From assembly GCF_036588685.1 (NCBI RefSeq), contig NC_086383.1, positions 49,310,448 through 49,374,447 of the forward strand: 64,000 nt of DNA. The letters are read 5' to 3'. Positions within the stretch are counted from its first letter, which is position 1, and every line of letters begins with the position of its first letter. Positions 1-12,150 of this stretch are shown piece after piece. A program made the position numbers and the translations under genes. The DNA is from Mytilus trossulus. Lineage: Eukaryota > Mollusca > Bivalvia > Mytilida > Mytilidae. The notes beneath the pieces are model-generated. The model was not told where the DNA came from, ran no database searches, and saw only the letters and a list, made by a program, of their open reading frames with translations.

Positions 1-208
1 AAAAATTCAGAGGAAAGCAAAACAATTTGTCGTCATACAATGTAACTAAGTTTTAACCAATGATGAACTGAGATCAAACGAATTAAACCACGATGGCTTA
101 ATAGAAATAATCAACAGGCCAGAGACATGATAAATCGGCTGAAAACAAGACAAACATTTACTTTTCTTTGAGATATCTATCAATAGATATTAGAGAAATA
201 ATGCTTAC

Positions 209-3200
209 CAACGGGTACACATACATGGTTCCCGTACAATGCTATAATACACCTTTGTCTGTTAATACAAGGATTAGGCCAACACTGGTTTGGATTCTAA
301 AAAAGAGAAAAGTAGAAAAGCTGAATATTGCAGTATCTTTATTATATCACTTAGATACAATATGTACAACAAAAAATAATGATATCACTGTAAAATAAAA
401 TTCAAACCCCGATTGTGATTAATATAAAGTAAATATGTTGACAATAAACTGTTTACAGTCATTTTAAGAATAAGATTAAGTTTAACATATAATAGTATTT
501 TTCTCACTTTATCATACAATATCCCGTGTTTTGTATATATGTACTGACAGTAAACTATGTATTTGGAGAATAAGAACGATTTAGATTAATAATATGGTAA
601 ATATCAACAAGAAAGTAACACATCACAAATAAACATACTAAAACATTATACAACATAACTTATGTAATCATACATGGAGAACTTGTCATTTGATTACTAG
701 AAACCCCTAATAAAAGAACAGCAATATATTTTCCCGCAATATGTCTTAATATTATACAGAGAAGTTGAGTATAATTTTAGCGTTAACGTAGCTAGCATTT
801 CCGGCAAATCATATGTGTAGAACTTGATAGTCAAAGCTGATAATACAGATTTTTGTACACTAAAAAATTATTTTTGTCTGAAACGGTTATTTTGATCTTA
901 AAAGGATCTAAAAGTCAATAGAATATTCAGTCATGGTCAGTTAATTTTCAAACTTATCCGCTGCGGTTAATTCAGTACTGATCAAACAGTTCGCTTACAG
1001 TCAATTCTGTACTATTCAGTTGCATTTTAGAAAGTTCATTTTGATATTGAGGTGAACAGCTGGCTACATGTACTGATGTAGATATAAGCTACAAAACAGG
1101 CTGAGTATATACTGAACAACAACACATACACAGAATACAGGAAATATTGAACAGTAAAACTGCGACAACTGCCAACATCCCACTGATCCGAAAGGAATAT
1201 GCGTATAAACGAAGACAAATAACAACAATACACATGCATAGTCGTCAGGCATGTTAATTACTGTAAAAATACTTTTATTCGTGGGGTACCCATTTTCGTG
1301 GTTGTCGTGGATGACTTTATCCACGAATTTAAGTGTCCAACGAAATAAAACAACCATTGTCCAAATCAAGACACAATGACATGGAAAGATCCCCATCGCC
1401 GGGAAGGTTTGATATGATCTAGAGAATATATTGAATAATGCCAAATCTGAGAATACTTTAAAAGCAGTCACTGAACTACAACCAAATGCAGGAAAACTAA
1501 ATTCCACGAATTTTAAAACCCACGAACATGAAAATTTTGCTCAAACCACGAAAATTGATACCCACGAATTAAAGTACTTTCACAGTATCTGTCGGTATTA
1601 CAATTTTCTAAAATGCGTACGTCACCCTTTACATTTTGGTTACTTTGAACAGTTAAAAAAATATGACATGATTGATTTATGGATGATGGTCTGGATGATG
1701 TTTACAGAAAAGCGGAGAATGGAGAAATATTGGATGAAAACTAAAGACAAGCGAATAAGTGGTTGTAAACATATAACGAGTAGAGAATAATGATAAAAAA
1801 AATTAAGATTTGAGAAAACTGATTTTAAGAATTTAAAAGAAAGACATCAATGATCCGCATATATAAGAACAGAAAAGAACACTGGATGTTAGATGTGTAT
1901 TGATTGATGATTTAGTCTTAGATGCATGATTTTTTTGGTTAGTTGTTAGTGTGGCTTTGAACTAGCTGTCAGTAACTTCGAGTTCTCTCAGATCTGTACT
2001 TAGTGTCTTTTTTGTTGGTGGGATGTACAAGTACCCCGTCCACTTGAATGTGTAGTATTTGTATATATATATATATATATACATCTGATGAGTTCAGCCT
2101 TTTTCAACTGAATTTAGTAGTTCGTTCGTATGTTGTACAGTTACACCACTGTCACAGATAAGGGGAACGGTTGTGATACCACTAACATTTTTAACCCAGA
2201 ATCATTCTTTATGTATGTGCCTGTCCAAAATCAAAAAAACCTTATTTGGTGTACGAAGTTGTCGTTATGTTATGTGTTACATATTTGTTTTTTTAATCAT
2301 TTTTTGTACATCAATGAGGCCGTTAGTTTTTCTCGTTTGAATTGTTTTACATTGTCAATTCGAGGCATTTTATAGCTCACTATGTGGTATAGGACTTGCT
2401 AGTTATTAAAGGCCGTATGGTGACCTATAGTTGTTAATTTCTGTGTCATATTAGTCTCTTGTGGAGAGTTGTCTCATAGACAATCATACCACATCTTCTT
2501 TTTTACTGATATAATTTATTTTAATGAAATTTGTTCTAACAGTTTTAAAGGGTTTCATTGATTGGTTAATTGGTGACAGCTTCACGCCACATCAGCGCCA
2601 AATGCGATATCGCGTCAAGCAAAAAATAAATTAGTTCCATTGACGTATAATTTGATGATTGGACCACGTTGCATCAGCTCAACAATGCCACATACCAGTG
2701 AAAAACAAATGGGTTTCATAAATGTGAAATATAGGGTAAAATATAAGGAATAGTGATTAATGCAGAACAAAAACATAACGAAATAAAATGTAACAATAGA
2801 ATATATGACGAATGATGAAAAATTATCTGAAGAATGAAAGAATAGAGACAACTGATCTTAAAAATTAAATAATTGAGAAATGAAGGACTCTGCACGAATT
2901 AGAAAACATACAATAACAGACAAAGATAACTTATTTTAATTCATACTGCACTCGTTCTATTTGAGCAGTCAAAATGAGTTGACTGTATATATCTATGTCA
3001 TGTACATCTGACCCGATATCAATTTTGCTCCTCTATTTTCAAATAGAAGTTGCCGAAATTATATAGACAATAATAGTGCATTGACTTGACATATCAACAA
3101 TATAAGGATAAGGCTTAGAAACGGGGAAATGCGAGGCTGTGCCGAGCTACATGTATTTCCTCGTTTCAGGTCGAATCCTTATATCGTTGATATGTCAAGT

Positions 3201-4058
3201 CAATGCACTATTATTGTCTTTATATTGAAATCTTTAAAAAAAAAAATCAATGGTTGCGATATGGTTATTTATTTGATTTAAATATTTTAAAAAAGACATA
3301 CAGTTCACCAACGAGTGTGAGTTTCAACAGGTAAATGTACATTTTATTGTGTTGTATATTTCTCCGCGAGCATGATATGTCTTTTTAAAAGTGATTTCCC
3401 CCAATATTTAAATCAAATAAATAACCATAACGCAAATTTTTTTTAAAGATTGCAATATAAAGACAATAATATTGCATTGACTTGACATATCAACGATATA
3501 AGGATTCGGCCCGAAACGGGGAAAAATCTCAGCACAGCCTCGCATTTCTCCGTTTCTAAGCCTCATCATTATATCGTTGATATGTCAGTTCAATGCACTT
3601 TTATTGTCTATATAATATTTTTTCTTGATAGTTTAAAAGGGCTTCATAATTGCTTAACACCGGATCAGCAAAAAAATACAATATCGCAATGAGCGAAAAC
3701 AAGGGTATACAAAATATATTTCTATTTTATAGCGACTTACCATAGTCCAGTTTGTAATGCTTGAATAATGACGACCGTGTATGTTACTCTTCGTGTCGGA
3801 TTCTTCGGTAATCAACAATTCACAATTCTTATTGTCATTATAATTTATGGCATTGCATCCGTGCTGCAGTAGACAATCTCGTATGCACATTTTTGGTCCT
3901 GAGTTGTGTTCCTCTCTTATAACATAAGAGTTCATGTACCTTTTCGTTGTAAAACTGCTACCAGTTATATTTTGCACGATACATTGTTTATTGCAAAAAA
4001 CTTCAGTAAGAATGAAAAGGAATACTGTTGCGGATGTGCAGAATTTTTGAAATAGCAT
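209..4058 (-). CDS. Secreted PAN/apple + EGF-like protein, 5' part (runs off left edge)
   Basis: Two exons are visible. Exon 1 (4058 to 3741, 318 nt, phase 0) encodes 106 residues: a hydrophobic signal peptide (about residues 1-21) and a PAN/apple-like segment with Cys26, 58, 62, 68 and 79. The spacing CIRDCLLQHGC followed by a short NINYN-like loop and CELL is typical of PAN domains. A donor GTAAGT follows Met106. Exon 2 (296 to 209, 88 nt) starts after a TTTTTTAG acceptor in the matching phase and gives the start of an EGF-like domain (NPNQCWPNPCIN, then two more Cys). It ends at a GTAAGC donor in phase 1, so further exons must lie left of position 1. The intron is about 3.4 kb and holds repeats. 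PAN and EGF modules usually bind proteins or carbohydrates outside the cell; no specific function can be assigned. Exon 1 is fairly certain; joining it to exon 2 is inference from phase and domain logic. Confidence 0.62.
1259..1588. mobile_element. Fold-back (MITE-like) element with CGTGG-rich inverted ends
   Basis: The left end reads ACTGTAAAAATACTTTTATT followed by CGTGG-containing sequence. The right end is its approximate inverse, with CCACGAAAATTGATACCCAC and then ...CTTTCACAGT. A better preserved relative sits at 46692-46916 and a diverged one near 11930-12150. It has no coding capacity. Fold-back structure plus recurrence suggests a non-autonomous DNA transposon; the superfamily is not identified. 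Confidence 0.6.
1911..2502 (+). repeat. Dispersed repeat X, near full-length copy
   Basis: This copy starts near TTTAGTCTTAGATGCATGAT and ends with the family's hallmark 3' end, GTTGTCTCATAGACAATC then ATACCACATCTTCTTTTTT. The same order of blocks occurs at 18358-18915 (plus strand) and, reverse complemented, at 31763-32235. An internal (TA)n run lies at about 2061-2081. No ORF is conserved. Whether it is a SINE or a MITE cannot be told by eye. Confidence 0.75.
3060..3615. mobile_element. Nested palindromic element
   Basis: Two ~170-bp arms (about 3060-3232 and 3450-3612) are each hairpins built on GTGCATTGACTTGACATATC and its complement. The arms are also inverted relative to each other around a central spacer. 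The spacer has its own inverted pair, GGTTATTTATTTGATTTAAA against its complement near 3407-3430. The whole unit can fold as one long hairpin or as two local ones. It has no coding sequence and is probably a MITE inserted into, or formed from, itself. Confidence 0.7.
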
Positions 4059-7000
4059 GTTGTTACATTCAATGTTTCTGTCTTCTCTACGGAGAGATTA
4101 AAATACGCGTTATCCAAATCTGAATACGCATCTAAAACAATGGAATGATATTAAAAGTCTGAAATAAAAGTGTTGATTTAAACAATAGAAGTGCTATAAC
4201 ATTTGATTTATTTCAGCCAATAATCTATTCAGTTTCAAGGTAAAGACTAATGCCAATTTCTAATTAAATGGATTTTAGATGAAAGCCTCCAGGAATTTTC
4301 CATACAATTTTTGCTATTTGTATAAATTATATATAAATATAGATATTTTCTATTGATATAATAAATTGTGATTTGTTAGATTAAGTAAAACTTTTTTTAA
4401 TTAAATTTAGATGCACTCGTTGAAGGCATATCTCTATTAATTAAACTTACATGATATTTTGTGTGACTAATGCAGCTTTTTGTTTTTCATTGTATTTTTT
4501 AAAATTATAACCTGTCTTTTCTGTTATTTTGAGTACTGCCAATGCCAGATGAATTGCAAGGTTCTGTTTGTTAACTAGGTACATATAAGGAAGATGATAT
4601 GACAAGACCTCATTCCCTCACTGGTTATTGAAATTAGTATAGAATTTCCTGGTATAAAATTGTTTTGGTCAATCAAAAAGCTTTATGTGTTGTTATCTTT
4701 ATTGAACATTAATAAGTTTAAATTAGATATTTCGTGGATCCGGTCTCGTTACGAAATGAGTTTACACTTACAACAGTCGCGAGGCATTTCAAAATTATTT
4801 TAATTTTTCAGTAAATATACCATATCGTAAAAGTGTAGGAAAATATAAAATGTATTTGACGAACTTTAGAAACAGAGAGAACTACCAGATTGGCCGAACT
4901 TTTCTCTTGATTCGTAAGTAGTAAAATGTACTAATATATGGTATATTTTAGTACACTATTCAAATATTGTTCTTATCTTGCAATTTACCTTCAGACTTAT
5001 ACGTACGTGTTTTTCCATCTAAGTGGTTGAATTCGTTTTTGAACTAAATCGCCGTATTTGTTAATTAGGACAGGGATAATTCATAGAGCTTGGCAGTGTA
5101 GTAATTTTACCTTAAATTCCAAATATTTGACCTCGTTGGTTCTTTATGCGCTTTTGCTCGAGGTAAAATAGTTATCAAACATTGTCAAAGGTACCAGGAT
5201 TATAAAATTTAGTACGCCAGACGCGCATTTCGTCTTCATAAGACTCATCATCAAAATATTTAGCATAAACGGCCAACTCGTGGTAAAATTAGTTGACATT
5301 AAAACCTCAATGAATTATTTCATAAAGTGTTTTCAACTTTTGATCACAATAAAAGAATGTATAATTATGTACTTGTGAAGCTGATAATTTGCATAACATT
5401 TTTACATACTTGTCAATATATCATTTTTGTTGAGTTTTAACAAACATTTGTTTGAATTTCAGTAAAGAACAAAAGACATTTGAATAAAAGAAACATAAAC
5501 AAAAATACTGTTTGATAGCATTGATCGTTAAAACTTTGCATTAAAAGCAGAACTTTAATCATCCCTTTCAGATTTGAATTATAAAACTTTGTTTCCACTT
5601 AAATGTTACTTTATGGTAGTTTCCGTTGTATTTTAATGGTGTAAGGTAACATTATTTACAATGTAATCTAAATTTATTCTATGTTTAAAAGTATTTAATA
5701 TACAACTTTACAATGAAACCGTTATTATCAATTCATCAATTTTGTTCTTAACAATCGCGAGCGCTTACGTTGATCGAAATCAATTAAAGTGTACTAAAGA
5801 TTAAATGTTAATGTCATTTTTATTGTCTATTTTGATATCCCCGCGGTTACGATTTGCCGGGAACATGGAAATACCAGGCGCGTCTGTCCCTCTGTCCGTC
5901 GGTCAAATTTTCACAATACATATAATATAGGTTCATATCAGCAATATCTCGAACAATTTCTAAAAAATATGGTCGATCGAATTTTTGTTTAAACATTGTG
6001 TCCCTAAAAATACTAAATATATTGAAAATAGCCTAGTTTACATTGATATTAACAAAGCCGATTAAAATAGACCAAAATGAACAATGTGAAAACGAGCAGG
6101 CTTATTTGAGTAATTTGATGATACAATTGGTATCATTTCCAAAACAGTTAGGGACAAATAATGGTAAATTAAAATATAACAGAAATGTGAAAACACTTTA
6201 ATAACATGAATAAGGAGATTTGAACATCAAGTAGTGAGTACATTTTTGGTAGGTTTTTAACATTGTCATATAAGCGGGAGATTTGGCTATCCATATAACA
6301 TGGTTTAATCCACCATTTTCCTTAAAATGTACAATACCGAGTCATGAATATTTGCAGTTGTTTTGAATTAGTTCGTTTATATGTATGTTGGCGTTTATTG
6401 GTTTGGAACTTCAGTTTTCATGTTGTTTCTTTTATTTCCTATTATAAAATACGTTTAAATTTGTTATCCAGATTTGCTTCCTCTAAATCCATTTACGAAT
6501 TTTGAACAGAGGTATTGTACTGTTTCCTTTATTAAGCATTCGTTTGCAATCACCATTAAAACGATAATCGACTGTTGCTAGTATCCATCAAATTGAATCT
6601 TTATAGCAGCTAGCGATTCAATGTAGTGTAACTCGTGCTGTTATGCGTGGAAACCTTTTTACTCAGATCCAATCCAAAACTAACCCTGCTCATGATTCAC
6701 TATTATACATATTGTTATTTAATTGCATTTCAAAAAATTACAAACTTGATTAAATTTAATAAGGCTTAGTATTTATGTTTTTTATTTATAAAATAAATTA
6801 TTAAAAATGAAATCATCTTTTAAATGTTTACAATATTATATCTTTCAGATTTGCATATATCAAGTTCAGCCCCGGCGTGCAAGACTCCATGGTTAGTCAA
6901 AGTTAAACATCCACTAGTATCAGTAAAGGTTCTTTTTTATTAAGTTAACACGTAAGCCCATAAAAAGTCTGTCTTGAGCTAAGGAATTAAATAAAAAAAA

Positions 7001-8050
7001 ATCACATAAATACGGATTCAATGAGGTCGAATTATTAATTTTATAATGTATCATCGTTGTTTCTTGGCTTATTTTGAAAAAAATTTGACCTAACTGACTG
7101 CTCAGATCGAAATATTATTTATATATTATTCTAATATTTCACTTTCATGAATGATTTCACAAACAAATCATAAAAACACTTTTAGGTTTGTGTTGCGTCG
7201 CTTTGTCCGACATTTTAAATGTTAGCAATGTTTACCAATACATTGGATTTACATATATATGTAATAAACGCTGATTCTCCTAAGTCATATTGCCATAAAC
7301 AATTGTTTATTTTATTTTCTCGATCCTATTTTATTTGCAAAATATGTAATAAAAAAGGGGCGAAAGATACCAGAGGAACAGTCAAGCTCATTAATCGAAT
7401 AACGGACGACGTCATGGCTAAAAATAAAAGAAATAAAAGCGCTATTTTTAACAAGCTTCAAGCTTGGAGTGACCAAACTGGGCATCATAATCACGCTTTA
7501 GAGTTAAATGAATACTAACATAATTTGGTATACAAGCCTGGAGTTAATATTGTTGATATAGACTCTCTATATAATATAGCAGTGATGGCCTAGAAGAAAC
7601 TTGAATTTGATAGTAATTATTGTATATGTATGTTAATAGTATTTAAAAACGCGAAAATAATTAATTTACAGAAAAAATAATAACGGACTTTGGAAGCAAG
7701 GGAGAGGGCTTACACTATTTCCAAGTACTAATGAATCTTTATACCTTTCCTGAAATTCTCCAGACATGAATCTTTTACAAAAATTCTCCCTACATCAGTT
7801 AATATACTTTCAACCAAGCTCTAAATGCCCGCGATTTCGCGGGTGTGTTCTAGTAAATAATGATTCGAAAAGAGAGACGAACAAATCAAGATAAAATAAG
7901 AACCAACAAATAACACAAAGTGCAACTTATCACAAATTTATTAAGACTAGAAAACACAACGATATAACATAATAAATGATAACCTCTTTAATCAATATTT
8001 TCCAGCTGACAACTACGGTCCTCAAGTACATGTATATGATTAACAAAAAT
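4059..8050. other. Intergenic, no gene seen
   Basis: This is AT-rich sequence upstream of the PAN/EGF gene. It holds a decayed fragment of the 356-bp satellite (about 5190-5290, with GCCAGACGCGCATTTCGTCT). A short fragment near 5840-5905 resembles mussel dispersed repeats (GTCTGTCCCTCTGTCCGTCG). A reverse-strand fragment of repeat Y lies at 7355-7440. No exon with convincing splice context was found. Confidence 0.5.
7355..7440 (-). repeat. Dispersed repeat Y, fragment
   Basis: The block ACAGTCAAGCTCATTAATCG ... GACGTCATGGCTAAAAAT is the reverse complement of the repeat Y segment best seen at 44820-44895 (GCCATGGCGTTGTCAGTTTG). It underlies a 99-residue chance ORF. Confidence 0.65.
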
Positions 8051-8119
8051 ATCAATAACTTTTGATGTTTAACGATTGAAAAAAAAATATTCTCAGGGTA
8101 AAATTTCGTGTCTTGAACT

Positions 8120-8810
8120 CAACAATAGTTGAACTCGCAAGAATTGGAAACATATCAGAATTATTATATTTGATGAATAATTAAAATATTTTTTTTAATA
8201 AACAACTGTAGTGTGCTGTCTGCTTCCGTTTATATTCTTCATCAATTGTGTAGTTATTTGTCCTTGAACACAACAGCATGACAATACTTATTTGAAAAAT
8301 TCTAAATTGCGATTTAATACACATTTACAATTTTAAATCCATTTTGTATGTCTCCTATTTGACCAATATTAAATGAACTCACACGAATTAGACAATTATC
8401 AGAAATATTATATTTGATGAATAATTAAAAAAAAAAGGTTTATTAAAGATTACGTTATCTGTTCTCGCAGATACTCTTTCAGTATTGGTGTAATTGTTTG
8501 TCCTTGAACACAATATCGAGGTGACATCTTATTTGTATCAATTGAATTTTGATACAATTAACATTTACCAATATTAAAGCCATGTTTGTAGGTCTCCTAT
8601 TTGACATATATATCTTGAACTATAATAAATAAAACAAACATCAGAAATATTATATATGATTATTGATTTAAATAAAGTATAACTAGATTTTTTTTTAAAC
8701 AATTGCATTGTGCTGTCTGTTCTCATGGATATATGTTCATTAATTGGGTAATATAGATCGAAAACACGAAATTTAAAATCAAATAAATTTTAAACAACTT
8801 TGTAGGTCAC
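8120..8810. repeat. Imperfect tandem repeat, ~240-bp unit, three copies
   Basis: Three diverged units begin near 8131, 8374 and 8613. Each carries CAGAAATATTATATTTGATG or a close variant. The first two are followed by a TGCTGTCTGC/TTATCTGTTC block and TTGTCCTTGAACACAA; the third keeps the first part and GTGCTGTCTGTTCTC. It is non-coding. Spacing is about 240 bp. Confidence 0.6.
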
Positions 8811-8994
8811 TTAACATGACACAAATAGGAACTCATAGACAAATATCATGATACTAAAGATAAATATTTAATTAAATAACAAATTACTCCAGACCTATAA
8901 TTAACAAGAATGTTGGCAAAACTTATTTTAAATAATAATAGATTACGAACTAACTGTTAAGATATTCGTCATCCTTTCATTGGGTTTTTTATTG

Positions 8995-9145
8995 ACCAAA
9001 AATACCCATAACAGTCAGATTCTTCTTGTTTTTGTTGGGATTCGTGTTGTTCAATCTTCTGTTTTCTATTTTGTGTTTTGGGTACTATTGTTTGTCCTTT
9101 TATCTTTATTTTTATGGCATGGCGTTGTCAGTTTTTTTAATAGGT
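8995..9145 (+). repeat. Dispersed repeat Y, partial
   Basis: The segment shares GGGATTCGTGTTGTT, TTTTCTATTTTGTGTTTTGG, ACTATTGTTTGTCC and GGCATGGCGTTGTCAGTTTT with the copies at 44685-44900 and 46935-47215. It is non-coding. Confidence 0.65.
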
Positions 9146-9207
9146 AGGGGGCATATTGTTTAAATAAATTAGATAAATAATCTTTTTTCAAGACGATAAT
9201 CCCATTA

Positions 9208-10320
9208 GGGACCGTTCAATATTTATCAGATGGATGGGCCAGTGCAAAATTGGGCGGGGCACACACTTATTTTGTGGAAATATTTGGATTGGCGAGAACT
9301 TTTTTAAAAATATTTAGTGGATGGGCCAGAACACATTTTATAGAAAATATTTTGCTTTCGATTTTATCGGTGTGTAGGAGTTTCTTTTTTTGCGGCCACT
9401 CAAAACACGTCTCAACAAAAACTGTACAGCTATCTCATTTATATATTGATCTTACTGAATGCCAGGGTTTTAATAATTTGGGTTTTTTCTTTAAAAAAAA
9501 GCTACAACTTTGAATTTAGATTAAATTCAGATGGTCACCTTAAATATTTTTTGTAACCTTTTTCAAATCAACTTAGATTACCATATAACTGTACAGCTAT
9601 ATATATATATCTCTCATTTATATATTGACCTGACAGAATGCTAGGTTGTTTGATAGTTTGGTGTTTAGCTGACAAATTTAGGGAATTAATTAATAGGAGA
9701 AAAGGCTGCATCAAAGTCAAATACATGTCTGCCTATATTTGCTTAAAAAGACAATAATTTCTTTTTTGAAAAGTAGAATAGATAAAGGGACATTGATATT
9801 TGAACTATAACATGCTCTGTTATTTGGACAATAATTAGTAATTCAGCAAATGATAATATGTTTATTAGTCCAAGAGTCATTGTCCCTTCATTTAAATTAT
9901 TTCCTTTATTTTAAATCAATATTGTATTTGAGACTGCACATATAAAATCAAATCTGTTCATGTATATTCACATTGGTGAATCTAGAAATGTTCATAAGTG
10001 GGGGCCCACTGACTGCCTTAGTTCTGATACATACATTAATATATACATACATATGGAATTAACTAGCACATTTTAAATTTTGTAATACTAGTAACACCTT
10101 TGATTTCAAGACAAGGATAAAAAAACTTTGAAATCGAAAAAGAACCTTAATCATTTTTAATTGTCATATAGTTTTAGAGGGGCAAGGACTTTTTTTATAG
10201 ATTATTTTAGATGGGCAGGAACTTTTTTTCAGAATGTAAAAGGATGGGCATTAACTTTTTTAATGAAACAATATCAAGAATGCACCGGCCCATCCATCTG
10301 GTAAATATTGAACGGTCTCT
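9208..10320. mobile_element. Non-autonomous DNA transposon with ~35-bp terminal inverted repeats
   Basis: The left end GGGACCGTTCAATATTTATC + AGATGGATGGGCC is matched by the inverse at 10283-10320 (GGCCCATCCATCTGG + TAAATATTGAACGGTCTCT). Subterminal GATGGGC(C/A)(A/G)GAAC motifs occur inside both ends. The interior contains a diverged internal duplication (about 9418-9485 and 9588-9665, around CTGTACAGCTAT and ATTTATATATTGA). The only ORF (87 aa, 9250-9513) begins in the terminal region and looks like no transposase. Target duplication is unclear: TTA on the left and TAA on the right. Confidence 0.72.
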
Positions 10321-10737
10321 AAGTCAGAACCAATCTTCTTAGAGAGTCTTTAACATTGATAACATATTCATAAGATACAATACTATAATGATATATATGA
10401 CCCATAGTTTACTGTAGAAAGAACATTAATCAGCAGTTTTTAAAAAAAAATGTTAAGTCAAATATCTTGATGATACAGCTATATATTGTTTTTTATCAGG
10501 AGTTCGTGAAGTTGGAAAACCAGTATAACAACGGTAGATATTCGTCGTCTTCGTAGATGTTAATTCAAAAAACAAGAACGACAGATATGAGATTTTCTAA
10601 AATTTCATATTTAAATGATATTAAAGGATTTCTATTTTTGCAGTTTGTTCCAAGACCTTTTATGCAAATTTCCGAATAATAGCTATTACATATAAATACA
10701 AAGTACGTTTAAGGATCCGATTAAATCGTCGCATAAT

Positions 10738-10913
10738 ATGGTATGATTTCCGATGAGACAACTCTCAACAAGAGACAAAAAAGACGCAGAAATTTACAAT
10801 TAAGGTCACCGTACGGCCATCAACAATGAGCAAAGCCCATACTGCATAGTCAGCTATAAGGCCCCGACATAACAATGTAGAACAATTCAAACAAGATAAC
10901 GAACGGCCTTATA
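10738..10913 (-). repeat. Dispersed repeat X, short copy, flanked by a ~40-bp direct duplication
   Basis: GGTATGATTTCCGATGAGAC then AACTCTCAACAAGAGAC marks the family's terminal block in reverse orientation; GCCCCGACATAACAATG and GAACGGCCTTATAT follow. The element lies between two near-identical ~40-bp segments starting AAGTACGTTT (10700 and 10916). The corresponding sites in the B and C blocks have one such segment and no element. Confidence 0.7.
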
Positions 10914-11479
10914 TAAAGTACGTTTACATATCCGATTAAATCGTCTCATAATATGCGTAGTTATTGAAAATATTTAGTAAACACTTCAAACTCAAAATAA
11001 AGGTAACATATATTACAAAATCATTCGCAAATGAACAAATGGACAAACATATTCTGTAACGTATATTTCAGTATGTGATTATTTATTAAGTTTAATAAAC
11101 AAATGGATGAATGCAAATCAAAGGAACTGTTGACCCGTTAATAAAATGAAACATACACTATTTATATTCTTGTTTCTTCTCATGGGTATTTATTCAGATA
11201 CAGAAATCAAGCAATGACATCATGCATGTACCAATATTATCGCCAATGCTATTCAATACAAAGTATATACAATATAAGTACAAATGGAGTAATATAAAAA
11301 GAAGGGGCTGATTCGGATAAAAATCAACCTTTTGTAAATGAATACTAATACATCTGTTAACTTGTTTCGGGATGAACAAAACCTCTATGAAAAAATATTA
11401 GCTATTCATTTACAGATAAGGGTGCTTGGTACCATTAAAATGATTTAACCCGATGCAATTATTTGCACCTGTCCTATGT

Positions 11480-11705
11480 CAGAAATCTAATGTTCAGTAG
11501 TTGTCGTTTTTTATGTGGTTCATAAGTGTTTCTTTCCCCGTTTGAATGGTTTTATACTTTTAATTTTTGGGGCCATTGATAGCTTGCTGTTTGGTGTGAA
11601 CCAATGCTCCGTGTAGAAGACCATACTTTGACCTATAAGGGTTTACTTTTATAAATTATGACTTGAATGATGAGTTGTCTCATTGGCATTCATACCACAT
11701 TTTCT
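11480..11705 (+). repeat. Dispersed repeat X, diverged copy
   Basis: The block order matches other X copies: GTAGTTGTCGTTTTTTATGT, CCCGTTTGAATGGTTTTATA, GACCTATAAGGG and the terminal GAGTTGTCTCATTGGCATTC then ATACCACA. It is non-coding and lies upstream of LDLa gene A. Confidence 0.65.
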
Positions 11706-11929
11706 AATATCTATGTAGTTGCATACGCAAAAATATTGAACAAATCAATAGCGATTTCGACCTTTTCATAAAAAGATTACCGATTATGATAGAGATAGTC
11801 GTTTTCATGGGATAAATATAATCACGAGAAAAGTGAGATTTTCAATGAGATATCTTTTTTTCAGTTTGTTTGCCTTTTTTACTGTTAGGTAACGGATCAG
11901 AAGGAACATACAATTTAATATGCTAATAA

Positions 11930-12150
11930 CTGGGACATGGAAATTTTTCGCGAGCGATTTAATTTCGTGACTTTCGCGAGCATAAAAATAACGCAAATAT
12001 AAATCGTCGCGAATATGTAAAACTTGGATCTTTCTGGATTAAACTTCATCCAATTAATCAGAAAATCGTGAAATCAAATAGCCTCGAAATGGTCTAGAAA
12101 GGGTAAAACGCAAAATAAAGTATCGGCGAAAATAAGTTGGTTTACAGTAA
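11930..12150. mobile_element. Diverged fold-back element (CGCGA/CGTGA-rich)
   Basis: Repeated TTCGCGAGCG, TTTCGCGAGCATAA and TCGTCGCGAATATG motifs are followed by an inverse-like right part ending GGTTTACAGTAA. The organisation is like the elements at 1259-1588 and 46692-46916 but is decayed. Boundaries are approximate. Confidence 0.4.

Larger units (their letters stand above)
297..3740 (-). other. Intron of the PAN/EGF gene
   Basis: This is about 3.4 kb between the two exons of the PAN/EGF gene. I see no further exon in it. It holds a fold-back element (1259-1588), a dispersed repeat X copy (1911-2502) and a nested palindromic element (3060-3615). The rest is AT-rich sequence without recognisable structure. 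Confidence 0.5.

Noticed and set aside
1064-1507. 147-codon minus-strand ORF (and an overlapping 67-codon one)
   Set aside because: It runs through the fold-back repeat at 1259-1588, has no recognisable domain, and has strongly hydrophobic, unbiased composition typical of chance frames in AT-rich DNA.
7219-7518. 99-codon plus-strand ORF
   Set aside because: Its middle is the reverse complement of dispersed repeat Y, so the frame is incidental.
9250-9513. 87-codon ORF that could be a transposase fragment
   Set aside because: It begins in the terminal region of the 9208-10320 element, contains the subterminal repeats, and has no catalytic motif.
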